The notes under the pieces are model-generated. The model did not search any database. It worked only from the letters and a program-made list of their open reading frames with translations, and was not told the origin of the DNA. Made by a program: the position numbers and the translations under genes. From Eledone cirrhosa (lineage: Eukaryota; Mollusca; Cephalopoda; Octopoda; Eledonidae), in assembly GCA_964016885.1 (NCBI GenBank), contig OZ024743.1:126683919-126747918 (forward strand): a DNA stretch of 64,000 bases, read 5' to 3'. Positions 19,397 through 32,084 of the stretch are shown piece by piece. Positions within the stretch are counted from its first letter, which is position 1. Every line of letters starts with the position of its first letter.

Positions 19397-19693
19397 TATC
19401 TTCTAAAACTCAAGTATAAGTAGTTGATAAAAAGTTTTTAAGAAAAGAATAATTCTATACCCTCACTTAGACAGCATATCTCTGCTACATCTCGAAGATT
19501 TTATGTAAAACGGTGTACTTTACATTCCGATATCAAATCCAGCAGTTCTAACATAAGGTCAAAGTGGATTGGAGTGAAATGGTAAGGGCAACATGAAATA
19601 CCTCTAGAATTGTTCGTTGTTAGGGAAACAAGAAAGGAATAGAAACCACGTATTGTTAATGATATCCTGGACCTCTGACGAGATCTGTATGAG

Positions 19694-19765
19694 GCGTCGG
19701 TGGTGTAACAGTCAGCATGGTTGGCTTCCAAGCAGTTGATCCGGCTTCGACTCCAGGCCGACGAA
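19694..19765 (+). pseudogene. tRNA-Gly-like copy, degenerate
   Basis: The anticodon TCC is kept. The D arm (AACAGTCAGC) and T stem (CCGGC/CCAGG) have mismatches and the 3' end lacks the C71-type pair. Confidence 0.75.
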
Positions 19766-19974
19766 ACTTCAATTTTAAGTTCATAATGATTTCTACTGCA
19801 TGTTACATGTCTAACGTTTCAGACTCTCTGTATCTTCTAAAAGTCAAGTATAAGTAGGTGAGAAAAAGGTTTTAAGAAAAGAATAATTATGTATCCTCAC
19901 TTAGAAAAGCGTCTTTGGTAGAGAGCAAAAGATTTTTTGTTTAGAATCTTTAAATGATTTTGCCCATTGCAAAG

Positions 19975-20020
19975 ACGTCGGTGGTGTAACAGTTAGCAAG
20001 ATTGGCTTCCAAATAATCGA
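19975..20020 (+). pseudogene. tRNA-Gly-like copy, 3' truncated
   Basis: The match ends in the variable region; the T arm is missing. The paralogue at 60579 is full length, so the truncation happened in this super-unit. Confidence 0.7.
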
Positions 20021-20272
20021 ACTTATCTCCCATCACAGTGTGAAACTGTTCAGAACTGGACTTCACCGTGTGTGACGTGAGCTCTTTTGCCAGAGAGCAA
20101 CGAGTAAACTTTCCTGTGTATCACAATCCTCTGAGTGCTAAGCCATTTAGCACGACCTAAATGCATGGAAGACATGGCTGAGTTGGGAGAAAACTTAAAG
20201 CAGCAGCTTTGGTAGAAACATACATTTTGTATAGTTTAGTATCTTTAAATGATAGCGTAAAACTTATATGAG

Positions 20273-20344
20273 GCGTCGGTGGTGTAACGGTTAGCATGGT
20301 TTCCTTCCAAGCAGTCGATCCGGGTTCGACTCAAGGCCGACACA
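20273..20344 (+). pseudogene. tRNA-Gly(UCC)-like copy, nearly intact
   Basis: The A and B boxes and the anticodon TCC are present. The T stem 3' side is CAAGG instead of CCCGG, position 30 is T, and the acceptor pair 2-71 is lost. Might be transcribed but is unlikely to fold well. Confidence 0.65.
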
Positions 20345-20817
20345 TAAGTTTCGTTTTTGATGGAGGTGCTTTGTCTTTTTAATCATAACATTTCTTTGAT
20401 TTTTATATATAATTCAAATAAGAGAGGGAAAGGACGGGGGTTAAAAACGTCAAATTCTTCTACATCAGTTACGAAATATATCTGACACATCTAGTGAACT
20501 TGATGACAAACGGCGTACTTTACATTGCGAGATCTAATCCCACCAGTTATGTCGTTGATATTTATTTGCGACACCATATGCAAGATGGATGGCGTGAAGA
20601 GGATAATCGAGGAATTTCTCTGTTTACTCAAAAGTCCAAGTGAAGAAAATCACAACATTTCTACCGGAAACCTACCGGAGTGCTAAGCCATTTAGCACGA
20701 CCTAAATGTATGGAAAACATGGCTGAGTTGAAAGAAAACTTAAAGAAGCAGCTTTGGTAGGCACATACATTTTGTATAGTTTAGTATCTTTAAATGATAG
20801 CGTAAATCTTATATGAG

Positions 20818-20889
20818 GCATCGGGGGTGTAACGGTTAGCATGGTTGCTTTCCAAGCAGTCGAGCCGAGTACGACTCGCAGCCGACTCA
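20818..20889 (+). pseudogene. tRNA-Gly-like copy, degenerate T arm
   Basis: The T loop reads GTACGACTCG and the stem is broken. The anticodon TCC remains. Confidence 0.7.
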
Positions 20890-21299
20890 ACTTTATTCGA
20901 TATTTTCACAGTAAACTCTGTTCATAATTATTTCTACTACATGTTACATGCCTAACGTTTTAGAATCTCTGTATCTTCTAAAAGTCAAGTATAAGTAGGC
21001 GAGGAAAAATTTTTAAGAAAAGAATAATTATATATCCTCACTTAAACAGCATATTTCTGCAACATCTCGAGAACTTGTTAGATAACGGTGTACTTTAGGT
21101 TCTGATATCAAATCCGGCAGTTCTACCGGAGACTCAATGTGGATTGAGTGGACGGTGGAGCGCACAATGTAATACTTCTAATATTGATTATTAGGGAAAC
21201 CAGAAAGGAAAAGAAACCACGTTTTAATAATGAGATTCTGGACATCTGATATTTACGACGAGATCTGTAAAAGAACATGTTACCCGGTCAGGAGGAATG

Positions 21300-21620
21300 G
21301 TAGTTAAGTATCAGGTCTTATTTCAATGCAGCTACCTTCAGTTGAGCACAGAATGCCTCCTCGAACATTGCCAACACTCAAAGAGTGAACTTTTGTTGTA
21401 AATTTGTCTCCCATTACCACATGTAAGTGTTCAGAACTGGATATAATCCTGTGTCACCTGAGCCGTCATGCCAGAGAGCAATGATAAGAGTAAACTTTTC
21501 TGGGTATCAAAACCCTCTAAGTACCAGCTACATAGCATGACCCGATTTCTGCATGGAATGATTTCGTGAAGTCAACAAAGATCACATAAAATACTTTGTT
21601 CTTTCCAATATTTAACATAG
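21300..21620 (-). pseudogene. RT fragment in plus-oriented unit
   Basis: The minus strand reads KVFYVIFVDFTKSFHAEIGS (motif A with the D of SFDT lost). The complement of CCTCCTCGAACATTGCCAAC downstream gives LAMFEEAF. It has the same arrangement as 8200-8530 and 61700-62010. Confidence 0.5.
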
Positions 21621-21761
21621 TTATATGTTATAGTCCAACATTTATATTCTAATATTTAACATGTTTATATACAGAGAAGAGAAGGTATAGAAAACATGAC
21701 ATGTAGGCAGAAACATTTTATATAGTTCAGTATCTTTAAATGATGGTGACGTCAACGTGAA

Positions 21762-21833
21762 CCGTCGGTGGTGTAACGGTTAGCATGGTTGTCTTCCAAG
21801 CAGTCGATCCGGGTTCGACACCCGGCCACCGCA
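21762..21833 (+). tRNA. trnG-UCC: tRNA-Gly(UCC), possibly impaired
   Basis: The T arm, B box and anticodon TCC are good. The acceptor stem has C1/C72 and T4/C69 mismatches, and C31 is T (wobble with G39). Probably a weak or dead gene. Confidence 0.5.
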
Positions 21834-22597
21834 TATTTAATTTACTTTTTTATATAGACTCTCTTCAATAAGATTTTACTTATTTTATTTTCACAACGAT
21901 TTCTACTGCATGTGACATGTCTAACGTTTAGACTACCTATATCTGCCTAAATATCAAGTATAAGTAGTTAAGAAAACTATATTGAGAACAGAATAATTCG
22001 GCACCCTCAGCTGGACAGCATATCTCTGCTACATCTCGAAGACTTGAGGTAAAACTGTCTACTTTACATTCCGATATGAAATCACGCCACTGATGCTTTT
22101 CATATTTATTGGAGAACCCATACACAAGAAGGATGATATAAAAACGGGTGTTATCGAGAGATTTCTCTACTTGCTCCCTGCTTGCTCTCTCCCAGAGTCA
22201 AAGAGAGCTAGCAGCGTCCTTCTTCCTGGAATTCAATGTAGAGTGTGAGCACGCGCAAAATACACAAGAAATTTGGTGTTTTGTCTCTGCGAGATGCCCG
22301 TTTTCAGTATCCTTGAATGATACAACACATTGGGTAAGGCTTCTTTTGATTTCATTAAGTGGTTATTTCTACTATACACACACACTTACACATATATACA
22401 AAGTCGAACATATATATAGTTAACACATATGTAATGAATTAACATGTATTAATTCTCGTGAACCATCTTGATATATCATAGAGGGAGGAGAAGGAGAAAA
22501 ATGACAGAATTCTGCAAAAAAATTAAAGCAGCATTTTGGGGGTACACAAAGACTTTCTATTGTTTAGAATCTTAAAATGAGGCATCCGCCTGCATAG

Positions 22598-22662
22598 TCG
22601 TCGGTGGTGTAATGGCTAGCATGGTTTCCTTCCAAGCAGTTGATCCGGGATCGGCTGCCGCA
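22598..22662 (+). pseudogene. tRNA-Gly-like B-type copy with 3' deletion
   Basis: Starts TCGTCGGTGG, has the anticodon TCC, but lacks about 7 nt in the T arm and acceptor region. It is the first of the B-type copies, paired with the A copy at 21762. Confidence 0.75.
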
Positions 22663-23636
22663 TAGGTTTAGCTTTTGATGGAAATGCTTTGTCTTTTTAA
22701 TCATAACATTTCTTTGAATTTTATATATAATTCAAATAAGAGAGGGAAAGGACAGGGGTTAAAAACGTCAAATGCTTCTACATCAGTTGCGAAATATATC
22801 TCAGACACATCTCGTGAACCAAATGACAAACGGCGTACTTTACATTCCGAGATCAAATCCCACCAGTTATGTCGTTGATATTTATTTGGGATACCATATG
22901 CAAGATGGATAACGTGCAGTCGGGGATAATCGCAGAATTTCTCTGTTTACTCAAAAATCCAAGTGAAAAAAATGGCAACATTTCTACTGGAAACCCAAAG
23001 TGGATTGAGGGGACGTAGTAAGAGAATCTTGAAACAACTCTAGAATTGTGGGTTGTTAAGAAAAACAAAAAAAGAAATACAACCCACGTATTAATAATGA
23101 CATCCTTGATCGCTGACATTTACGAGGAGATGAGTAAAAGAAAACGTTAACAAGTCAGGAGGAAAGGTGGTTTACTGTCAGGATTTATCTCAATGTGGCT
23201 ACCTAGGGTTGAGAGTAGAATGCTTCCTCGGACATTGGCAATACACAAAGAGAGAAATTCGTCTTTTATGTTTGCATGTAGCCCAGCTTGTCTCCCACTA
23301 ACTAATGTAAGTGTTCAGAACTAGAGATCAACTTGTGTCACCTAGCTCTCATGCCAGAGAGCAATGACAACAGTTGTCTTTTCTGGCTATCAAAACCCTC
23401 CGCATACTAGCCACATAACAGGGCCTGATTTCTGTATCGAGTGATTTTGTGAAGACAACAAAGACCATATAAAATTCTTTGTTATTCCCAATATTTAACA
23501 TATTTATATATCATACAGAGAAAAAAACGTATAGAAAACCTGACTGAGTTGAGGGAAAACTTAAAGCAGTAGCTTTGGTAGACAGAAAAACTTTGTATTG
23601 TACAATATCTTTAAATGATGGGGAAACATCCCAGAG

Positions 23637-23708
23637 GCGTCGGTGGTGTAACGGTTAGCATGGTTGCCTTCTAAGCAGTCGATCCGGGTTCGACTCCCGG
23701 CCGACGCA
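23637..23708 (+). tRNA. tRNA with glycine body and UCU (Arg-type) anticodon
   Basis: Identical to the consensus tRNA-Gly except for C36 to T, giving the loop CTTCTAA and anticodon TCT, which would read AGA. The boxes, stems and T5 terminator are intact. If transcribed and charged with glycine it would misread Arg codons. A neutral mutation in a redundant copy is the simpler reading. Confidence 0.8.
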
Positions 23709-24485
23709 TTTTTAATGTACTTTGTTTATATAGACATTCTTCAATAAGATTTTTCTTATTTTATTTTCACAACGATTTCTACTACATGTGACATGTCTAA
23801 CGTTTTAGACTACCTATATCTGCCTAAATGTCAAGTATAAGTAGTTAAGAAAACTATATTGAGAACAGAATAATTCGGCACCCTCAGTTGGACAGCATAT
23901 CTCTGCTACATCTCGAAGACTTGAGGTAAAACTGTGTACTTTACATTCCGATATGAAATAACGCCACTGATGATTTTCATATTAAAGACACAAAAAGGAT
24001 GATATAAAAACGGGTTTTATTGAGAGATTTCTCTACTTGCTCCTTGCTTGCTCTCTGACACAGTCAAAGGGAGCAAGCAGCGTCCTTCTTCCTGGAGTTC
24101 AATGTAGAGTCTGAGCACGAGCAAAATACACAAGAAATTTGGTGTTTTGTCCCTTTGAAGTGACCGTTTTCAGTATCCTTAAATGATACAACACATTGGG
24201 TATGGCTTCTTTTGATTTCACTAAGTGGTTATTTCTACCGTAAACACACACTTACACATATATACAAAGTCGAACATATATATAGTTAACACATATGTAA
24301 TGAATTAACATGTATTAATTCTCGTGTACAATACATGAACAATACGTGAACATCTCGATATATCATTGAGGGAGAACAAGGAAAAAAATGAGAGAATTCT
24401 GCAAAAAAAAATTAAAGCAACATCTTTGGGGCACACAAAGGCTTTCTATTGTTTAGAATCTTAAAATGAGACAGCGACTACATAG

Positions 24486-24555
24486 GCGCCGATGGTGTAA
24501 CGCTAGCATGGTTGCATTCTAACCAGTTGATCCGTTTTCAACTCTCGGCGACGCA
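24486..24555 (+). pseudogene. B-type tRNA-Gly-like copy
   Basis: The T loop is TTTTCAACTCTC (B box lost), the anticodon loop is ATTCTAA, and there are single-base deletions in the D arm and near the 3' end. Confidence 0.8.
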
Positions 24556-25531
24556 TAGGTTTAGTTTTTGATGGAAATGCTTTGTCTTTTTAATCATAAC
24601 ATTTCTTTGATTTTTTATATAATTCAAATAAGAGAGGGAAAGGACAGGGGTTAGAAACGTCAAATGCTTCTACATCAGTTGCGAAATATATCTCAGACAC
24701 ACCTCGTGAACCAAATGACAAACGGCGTACTTTACATTCCGAGATCAAATCCCACCAGTTATATTGTTGATATTTATTTGGGATACCATATGCAAGATGG
24801 ATAACGTGCAGTCGGGGATAATCGCGGTATTTCTCTGTTTACTCAAAAATCCAAGTGAAAAAAATGGCAACATTTCTACTGGAAACCCAAAGTGGATTGA
24901 GGGGACGTAGTAAGAGAATCTTGAAACAACTCTAGAATTGTGGGTTGTTAAGAAAAACAAAAAAAAGAAATACAACCCACGTATTAATAATGACATCCTT
25001 GATCTCTGACATTTACACGGAGATGAGTAAAAGAAAACGTTAACAAGTCAGGAGGAAAGGTTGTTTACTATCAGGATTTATCTTAATGTGGCTACCTAGG
25101 GTTGAGAGTAGAATGCTTCCTCGAACATTGGCAATACACAAAGAGAGAAACTCGTCTTTTATGTTTGCATGTAGCCCAGCTTGTCTCCCACTAACTAATG
25201 TAAGTGTTCAGAACTAGAGATCAACTTGTGTCCCATAGCTCTCATGCCAGAGAGCAATGACAACAGTTGTCTTTTCTGGCTATCAAAACCCTCCGCGTAC
25301 CAGCCACATAACAGGGCCTGATTTCTGTATCGAGTGATTTAGTGAAGATAACAAAGACCATATAAAATTCTTTGTTATTCCCAATATTTAACATATTTAT
25401 ATATCATACAGAGAAAAAAAAACGTATAGAAAACTTGACTGAGTTGAGGGAAAACTTAAAGCAGTAGCTTTGGTAGACAGAAACATTTTGTATTGTGCAA
25501 TATCTTTAAATGATGGAGTATCATCCTAGAG

Positions 25532-25603
25532 GCGTCGGTGGTGTAACGGTTAGCATGGTTGCCTTCCAAGCAGTCGATCCGCGTTCGACTCCCGGCCGAT
25601 GCA
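25532..25603 (+). tRNA. trnG-UCC: tRNA-Gly(UCC) with G3-U70 pair
   Basis: Two differences from consensus: T-stem CCGCG (one mismatch) and C70 to T, making a G3-U70 wobble in the acceptor stem. G3-U70 is the main identity element for alanyl-tRNA synthetase. The promoter boxes are intact and a T5 follows. Confidence 0.75.
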
Positions 25604-26376
25604 TTTTTAATGTACTTATTTTATATAGACATTCTTCAATAAGATTTTTCTTATTTTATTTTCACAACGATTTCTACTACATGTGACATGTCTAACGTTT
25701 TAGACTACCTATATCTGCCTAAATATCAAGTATAAGTAAGAAAACTATATTGAGAACAGAATAATTCGGCACCCTCAGCTGGACAGCATATCTCTGCTAC
25801 ATCTCGAAGACTTGAGGTAAAACTGTCTACTTTACATTCCGATATGAAATCACGCCACTCATAATTTTCATATTAAAGAGACAAAAAGGATGATATAAAA
25901 ACGGGTTTTATTGAGAGATTTCTCTACTTGCTCCCTGCTTGCTCTCTGCCACAGTCAAAGGGCGCAAGCAGCGTCCTTCTTCCTGGAGTTCAATGTAGAG
26001 TGTGAGCACGAGCAAAATACACAAGAAATTTGGTGTTTTGTCCCTTTGAAGTGACCGTTTTCAGTATCCTTAAATGATACAACACATTGGGTATGGCTTC
26101 TTTTGATTTCACTAAGTGGTTATTTCTACCGTAAACACACACTTACACATATATACAAAGTCGAACATATATATAGTTAACACATATGTAATGAATTAAC
26201 ATGTATTAATTCTCGTGTACAATACATGAACAATACGTGAACAACTCGATATATCATTGAGGGAGAACAAGGAAAGAAATGACAGAATTCTGCAAAAAAA
26301 AATTAAAGCAACATCTTTGGGGCACACAAAGGCTTTCTATTGTTTAGAATCTTAAAATGAGGCAGCGACTGCACAG

Positions 26377-26448
26377 GCCTCGGTGGTGTAATGGCTAGCA
26401 TGGTTGCATTCCAAGCAGTTGATCCGTTTTCAACTCTCGGCCGACGCA
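26377..26448 (+). pseudogene. B-type tRNA-Gly-like copy
   Basis: Full 72 nt, acceptor start GCCTCGG, anticodon TCC, T arm TTTTCAACTC without a B box. Confidence 0.8.
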
Positions 26449-27420
26449 TAGGTTTAGTTTTTGATGGAAATGCTTTGTCTTTTTAATCATAACATTTCTT
26501 TGATTTTTTATATAATTCAAATAAGAGAGGGAAAGGACAGGGGTTAGAAACGTCAAATGCTTCTACATCAGTTGCGAAATATATCTCAGACACATCTCGT
26601 GAACCAAATGACAAACGGGGTACTTTACATTCCGAGATCAATCCCACCAGTTATGTCGTTGATATTTATTTGGGATACCATATGCAAGATGGATAACGTG
26701 AAGTCGGGGATAATCGCGGAATTTCTCTGTTTACTCAAAAGTCCAAGTGAAAAAAATGGCAACATTTCTACTGGAAACCCAAAGTGGATTGAGTGGACGT
26801 AGTAAGAGAATCTTGAAACAACTCTAGAATTGTGGGTTGTTAAGAAAAACAAAAAAAGAAATACAACCCACGTATTAATAATGACATCCTTGATCTCTGA
26901 CATTTACGAGGAGATGAGTAAAAGAAAACGTTAACAAGTCAGGAGGAAAGGTGGTTTACTGTCAGGATTTATCTCAATGTGGCTACCTAGGGTTGAGAGT
27001 AGAATGCTTCCTCGGACATTGGCAATACACAAAGAGAGAAATTCGTCTTTTATGTTTGCATGTAGCCCAGCTTTTCTCCCACTAACTAATGTAAGTGTTC
27101 AGAACTAGAGATCAACTTGTGTCACATAGCTCTCATGCCAGAGAGTAATGACAACAGTTGTCTTTTCTGGCTATGAAAACTCTCCCCGTACTAGCCACAT
27201 AACAGGGCCTGATTTCTGTATCGAGTGATTTTGTGTAGATAACAAAGACCATATAAAATTCTTTGTTATTCCCAATATTTAACATATTTATATATCATAC
27301 AGAGAAAAAAACGTATAGAAAACCTGACTGAGTTGAGGGAAAACTTAAAGCAGTAGCTTTGGTAGACAGAAAAATTTTGTATTATTCAATATCTTTAAAT
27401 GATGGGGTAACATCTTAGAG

Positions 27421-27492
27421 GCGTCGGTGGTGTAACGGTTAGCATGGTTGCCTTCCAAGCAGTCGATCCGGGTTCGACTCCCGGCCGACGCA
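27421..27492 (+). tRNA. trnG-UCC: tRNA-Gly(UCC), consensus copy
   Basis: Identical to the copy at 13081-13152, with TTTAAAT at -27 and T5 at 27493-27497. Confidence 0.95.
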
Positions 27493-28269
27493 TTTTTAAT
27501 GTACTTTTTTTATATAGACATTCTTCAATAAGATTTTTTTAATTTTATTTTCACAACGATTTCTACTACATGTGACATGTCTAACGTTTTAGACTACCTA
27601 TATCTGCCTAAATATCAAGTATAAGTAGTTAAGAAAACTATATTGAGAACAGAATAATTCGGCACCCTCAGTTGGACAGCATATCTCTGCTACATCTCGA
27701 TGACTTGAGGTAAAACTGTGTACTTTACATTCCGATATGAAATAACGCCACTGATGATTTTCATATTAAAGACACAAAAAGGATGATATAAAAACGGGTT
27801 TTATTGAGAGATTTCTCTACTTGCTCCCTGCTTGCTCTCTGCCACAGTCAAAGGGAGCAAGCAGCGTCCTTCTTCCTGGAGTTCAATGTAGAGTCTGAGC
27901 ACGAGCAAAATACACAAGAAATTTGGTGTTTTGTCCCTTTGAAGTGACCGTTTTCAGTATCCTTAAATGATACAACACATTGGGTATGGCTTCTTTTGAT
28001 TTCACTAAGTGGTTATTTCTACCGTAAACACACACACATATATACAAAGTCGAACATATATATAGTTAACATATATGTAATGAATTAACATGTATTAATT
28101 CTCGTGTACAATACACGAACAATACGTGAACATCTCGATATATCATAGAGGGAGGACATGGAGAAAAAATGACAGAAATCTGCAAAGAAAAAAATTAAAG
28201 CAACATCATTGGGGCACACAAAGACTTTCTATTGTTTAGAATCTTAAAATGAGGCATCCGCCTGCACAG

Positions 28270-28341
28270 GCGTCGGTGGTGTAATGGCTAGCATGGTTGC
28301 ATTCCAAGCAGTTGATCCGTTTTCAACTCTCAGCCGACTCA
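28270..28341 (+). pseudogene. B-type tRNA-Gly-like copy
   Basis: Acceptor 5' strand GCGTCGG is intact but the 3' strand is CCGACTC. Anticodon TCC; B box lost. Confidence 0.8.
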
Positions 28342-29315
28342 TAGGTTTAGTTTTTGATGGAAATGCTTTGTCTTTTTAATCACGACATTTCTTTGATTTT
28401 TATATATAATTCAAATAAGAGAGGGAAAGGACAGGCGTTAAAAACGTCAATTTCTTCTACATCAGTTGCGAAATATATCTCAGACACATCTCGAGAACCA
28501 AATGACAAACGGCGTACTTTACATTCCGAGAACAAATCCCACCAGTTATGTCGTTGATATTTGTTTGGGATACCATATGCAAGATGGAGAACGTGAAGTC
28601 GAGGATAATCGCGGAATTTCTCTGTTTACTCAAAAGTCCAAGTGAAAAAAATGGCAACATTTCTACTGGAAACCCAAAGTGGATTGAGGGGACGTAGTAA
28701 GAGAATCTTCAAACAACTCTAGAATTGTGGGTTGTTAAGAAAAACAAAAAAAGAAATACAACCCACTTTTTAATAATGAAATCCTTGATCTCTGACATTT
28801 ACGAGGAGATGAGTAAAAGAAAACGTTAACAAGTCAGGAGGAAAGGTTGTTTACTATCAAGATTTATCTCAATGTGGCTACCTAGGGTTGAGAGTAGAAT
28901 GCTTCCTCGAACGTTGTCAATACACAAAGAGAGAAATTAGTCTTTTATGTTTGCATGTAGCCCAGCTTGTCTCCCACTAACTAATATAAGTGTTCAGAAC
29001 TAGAAATCAACTTGTGTCACATAGCTCTCATGCCAGAGAGCAATGACAACAGTTGTCTTTTCTGGCTATGAAAACCCTCCTCGTACCAGCCACATAAGAG
29101 GGCCTGATTTCTATATCGAGTGATTTTGTGAAGATAACAAAGACCATATAAAATTATTTGTAATTTCCAATGTTTAACATATTTATATATCATACAGAGA
29201 AAAAAACGTATAGAAAACCTGACTGAGTTGAGGGAAAACTTAAAGCAGTAGCTTTGGTAGACAGAAACATTTTGTATTGTACAATATCTTTAAATGATGG
29301 GATAACATCCTAGAG

Positions 29316-29387
29316 GCGTCGGTGGTGTAACGGTTAGCATGGTTGCCTTCCAAGCAGTCGATCCGGGTTCGACTCCCGGCCGATGCA
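29316..29387 (+). tRNA. trnG-UCC: tRNA-Gly(UCC) with G3-U70 pair
   Basis: The only difference from consensus is C70 to T, giving G3-U70 in an otherwise perfect tRNA with A73. This is the best candidate in the window for a tRNA with the Gly anticodon that alanyl-tRNA synthetase could recognise. Whether it is expressed is unknown. Confidence 0.88.
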
Positions 29388-30161
29388 TTTTTAATGTACT
29401 TTTTTTATATAGACATTCTTCAATAAGATTTTTCTTATTTTATTTTCACAACGATTTCTACTACATGTGAAATGTCTAACATTTTAGACTACCTATATCT
29501 GACTAAATGTCAAGTATAAGTAGTTAAGACAACTATATTGAGAACAGAATAATTCGGCACCCTCACTTGGACAGCATATCTCTGCTACATCTCGAAGACT
29601 TGAGGTAAAATTGTGTACTTTACATTCCGATATGAAATCACGCCACTGATGATTTTCATATTAAAGAGACAAAAAGGACGATATAAAAACGGGTTTTATT
29701 GAGAGATTTCTCTACTTGCTCCCTGCTTGCTCTCTGCCACAGTCAAAAGGAGCAAGCAGCGTCCTTCTTCCTGGAGTTCAATGTAGAGTGTGAGCACGAG
29801 CAAAATACACAAGAAATTTTGTGTTTTGTGAAGTGACCGTTTCAGTATCCTTAAATGATACAACACATTGGGTAAGGCTTCTTTTGATTTCACTATGTGG
29901 TTATTTCTACCATAAACACACACTTAAACATATATACAAAGTCGAACATATATATAGTTAACACATATGTAATGAATGAACATGTATTAATTCTCGTGTA
30001 CAATACACGAACAATACGTGAACATCTCGATATATCATAGAGGGAGAACATGGAGAAAAAATGACAGAAGTCTGCAAACAAAAAAATTAAAGCAACTTCT
30101 TTGGGGCACACAAAGACTTTCTATCGTTTAGAATCTTAAAATGAGACATCCGCCTGCACAG

Positions 30162-30233
30162 GCGTCGGTGGTGTAATGGCTAGCATGGTTGCATTCCAAG
30201 CAGTTTATCCGTTTTCAACTCTCAGCCGACTCA
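30162..30233 (+). pseudogene. B-type tRNA-Gly-like copy
   Basis: Has CAGTTTATCC for CAGTTGATCC in the variable region. B box lost; 3' end CCGACTCA. Confidence 0.8.
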
Positions 30234-31207
30234 TAGGTTTAGTTTGTGATGGAAATGCTTTGTCTTTTTAATCATAACATTTCTTTGATTTTTATATATA
30301 ATTCAAATAAGAGAGGGAAAGGACAGGGGTTAAAAACGTCAAATTCTTCTACATCAGTTGCGAAATATATCTCAGACACATCTCGTGAACCAAATGATAA
30401 ACGGCGTACTTTACATTCCTAGATCAAATCCCACCAGTTACGTCGTTGATATTTATTTGGGATACCATATGCAAGATGGATAACGTGAAGTCGGGGATAA
30501 TCGCGGAATTACTCTGTTTACACAAAAGTCCAAGTGAAAAAAATGGCAACATTTCCACTGGAAACCCAAAGTGGATTGAGGGGACGTAGTAAGAGAATCT
30601 TGAAACAGCTCTAGAATTGTGGGTTGTTAAGAAAAACATAAAAGATATACAACCCGCGTATTAATAATGACATCCTTGATCTCTGACATTTACGAGGAGA
30701 TGAGTAAAAGAAAACGTTAACAAGTCAGGAGGAAAGGTTGTTTACTATCAGAATTTATCTCAATGTGGCTACCTAGGGTTGAGAGTAGAATGCTTCCTCG
30801 GACATTGGCAATACACAAAGAGAGAAATTAGTCTTTTATGTTTGCATGTAGCCCAGCTTGTCTCCCACTAACTAATGTAAGTGTTCAGAACTAGAGTTAA
30901 ACTGGTGTCACATAGCTCTCATGCCAGAGAGCAAAGATGACAGTGGTGTTTCTGGCTATCAAAACCCTCCGCGTACCAGCCACATAACCGGGTCTGATTT
31001 CTGTATCGAGTGAATTTGTGAAGATAACAAAGACCATATAAAATTCTTTGTTATTCCCAATATTTAACATATTTATATATCATACAGAGAAAAGAACGTA
31101 TAGAAAACCTGACTGAGTTGAGGGAAAACTTAAAGCAGTAGCCTTGGTGTAGGCAGAAAAATTTTGTATTATTCAATATCTTTAAATGATGGTATAACAT
31201 CCCAGAG

Positions 31208-31279
31208 GCGTCGGTGGTGTAGCGGTTAGCATGGTTGCCTTCCAAGCAGTCGATCCGGGTTCGACTCCCGGCCGACGCA
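31208..31279 (+). tRNA. trnG-UCC: tRNA-Gly(UCC), A15G variant
   Basis: One change from consensus (TGTAGCGG in the D loop), at a position where A or G is normal. Expected to be functional if expressed. Confidence 0.92.
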
Positions 31280-32058
31280 TTTTTAATGTACTTTTTTTTA
31301 TAGACATTCTTCAATAAGATTTTTCTTATTTTATTTTCACAATGATTTCTACTACATGTGACATGTCTAACGTTTTAGACTACCTATATCTGCCTAAATA
31401 TCAAGTATAAGTAGTTAAGAAAACTATATTGAGAACAGAATAATTCAGCACCCTCAGTTGGACAGCATATCTCTGCTACATCTCGAAGACTGGAGGTAAA
31501 ACTGCGTACTTTACATTCCGATATGAAATCACGCCACTGATGATTTTCATATTAAAGAGACAAAAAGGATGATATAAAAACGGGTTTTATCGAGAGATTT
31601 CTCTACTTGCTCCCTGCTTGCTCTCTGCCACAGTCAAAAGGAGCAAGCAGCGTCCTTCTTCCTGGAGTTCAATGTAGAGTGTGAGCACGAGCAAAATACA
31701 CAAGAAATTTGGTGTTTTGTCCCTGTGAAGTGACCGTTTTCAGTATCCTTAAATGATACAACATATTGCATAAGGCTTCTTTTGATTTCACTAAGTGGTT
31801 ATTTCTACTATAGACACACACTTACACATATATACAAAGTCGAACATATATATAGTTAACATATATGTAATGAATTAACATGTATTAATTCTCGTGTACA
31901 ATACATGAACAATACGTGAACATCTCGATATGTCATAGAGGGAGGACAAGGAGAAAAAATGACAGAATTCTGCAAAAAAGAAATTAAAGCAACATCTTTG
32001 GCGCACACAAAGACTTTCTATTGTTTAGAACCTTAAAATGAGGCATCCGCCTGCATAG

Positions 32059-32084
32059 GCCTCGGTTGTGTAATGGCTAGCATA
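32059..32084 (+). pseudogene. Truncated B copy (microhomology deletion)
   Basis: Only the first 25 nt remain. The sequence from one GCAT (in TAGCAT) to the next GCAT (normally at the 3' end) is deleted, joining the D arm to the 3' flank. Confidence 0.85.

Noticed and set aside
19694..20344. Closely spaced tRNA-like copies as a separate multi-tRNA operon
   Set aside because: Each carries its own unit-type flanks and mismatches; they are decayed array pieces next to the Helitron insertion.
29696..30111. Repeated open frames of about 72-75 codons in the A-half spacer
   Set aside because: Each is found unchanged only in near-identical duplicated units and is broken in others, so conservation reflects recent duplication.
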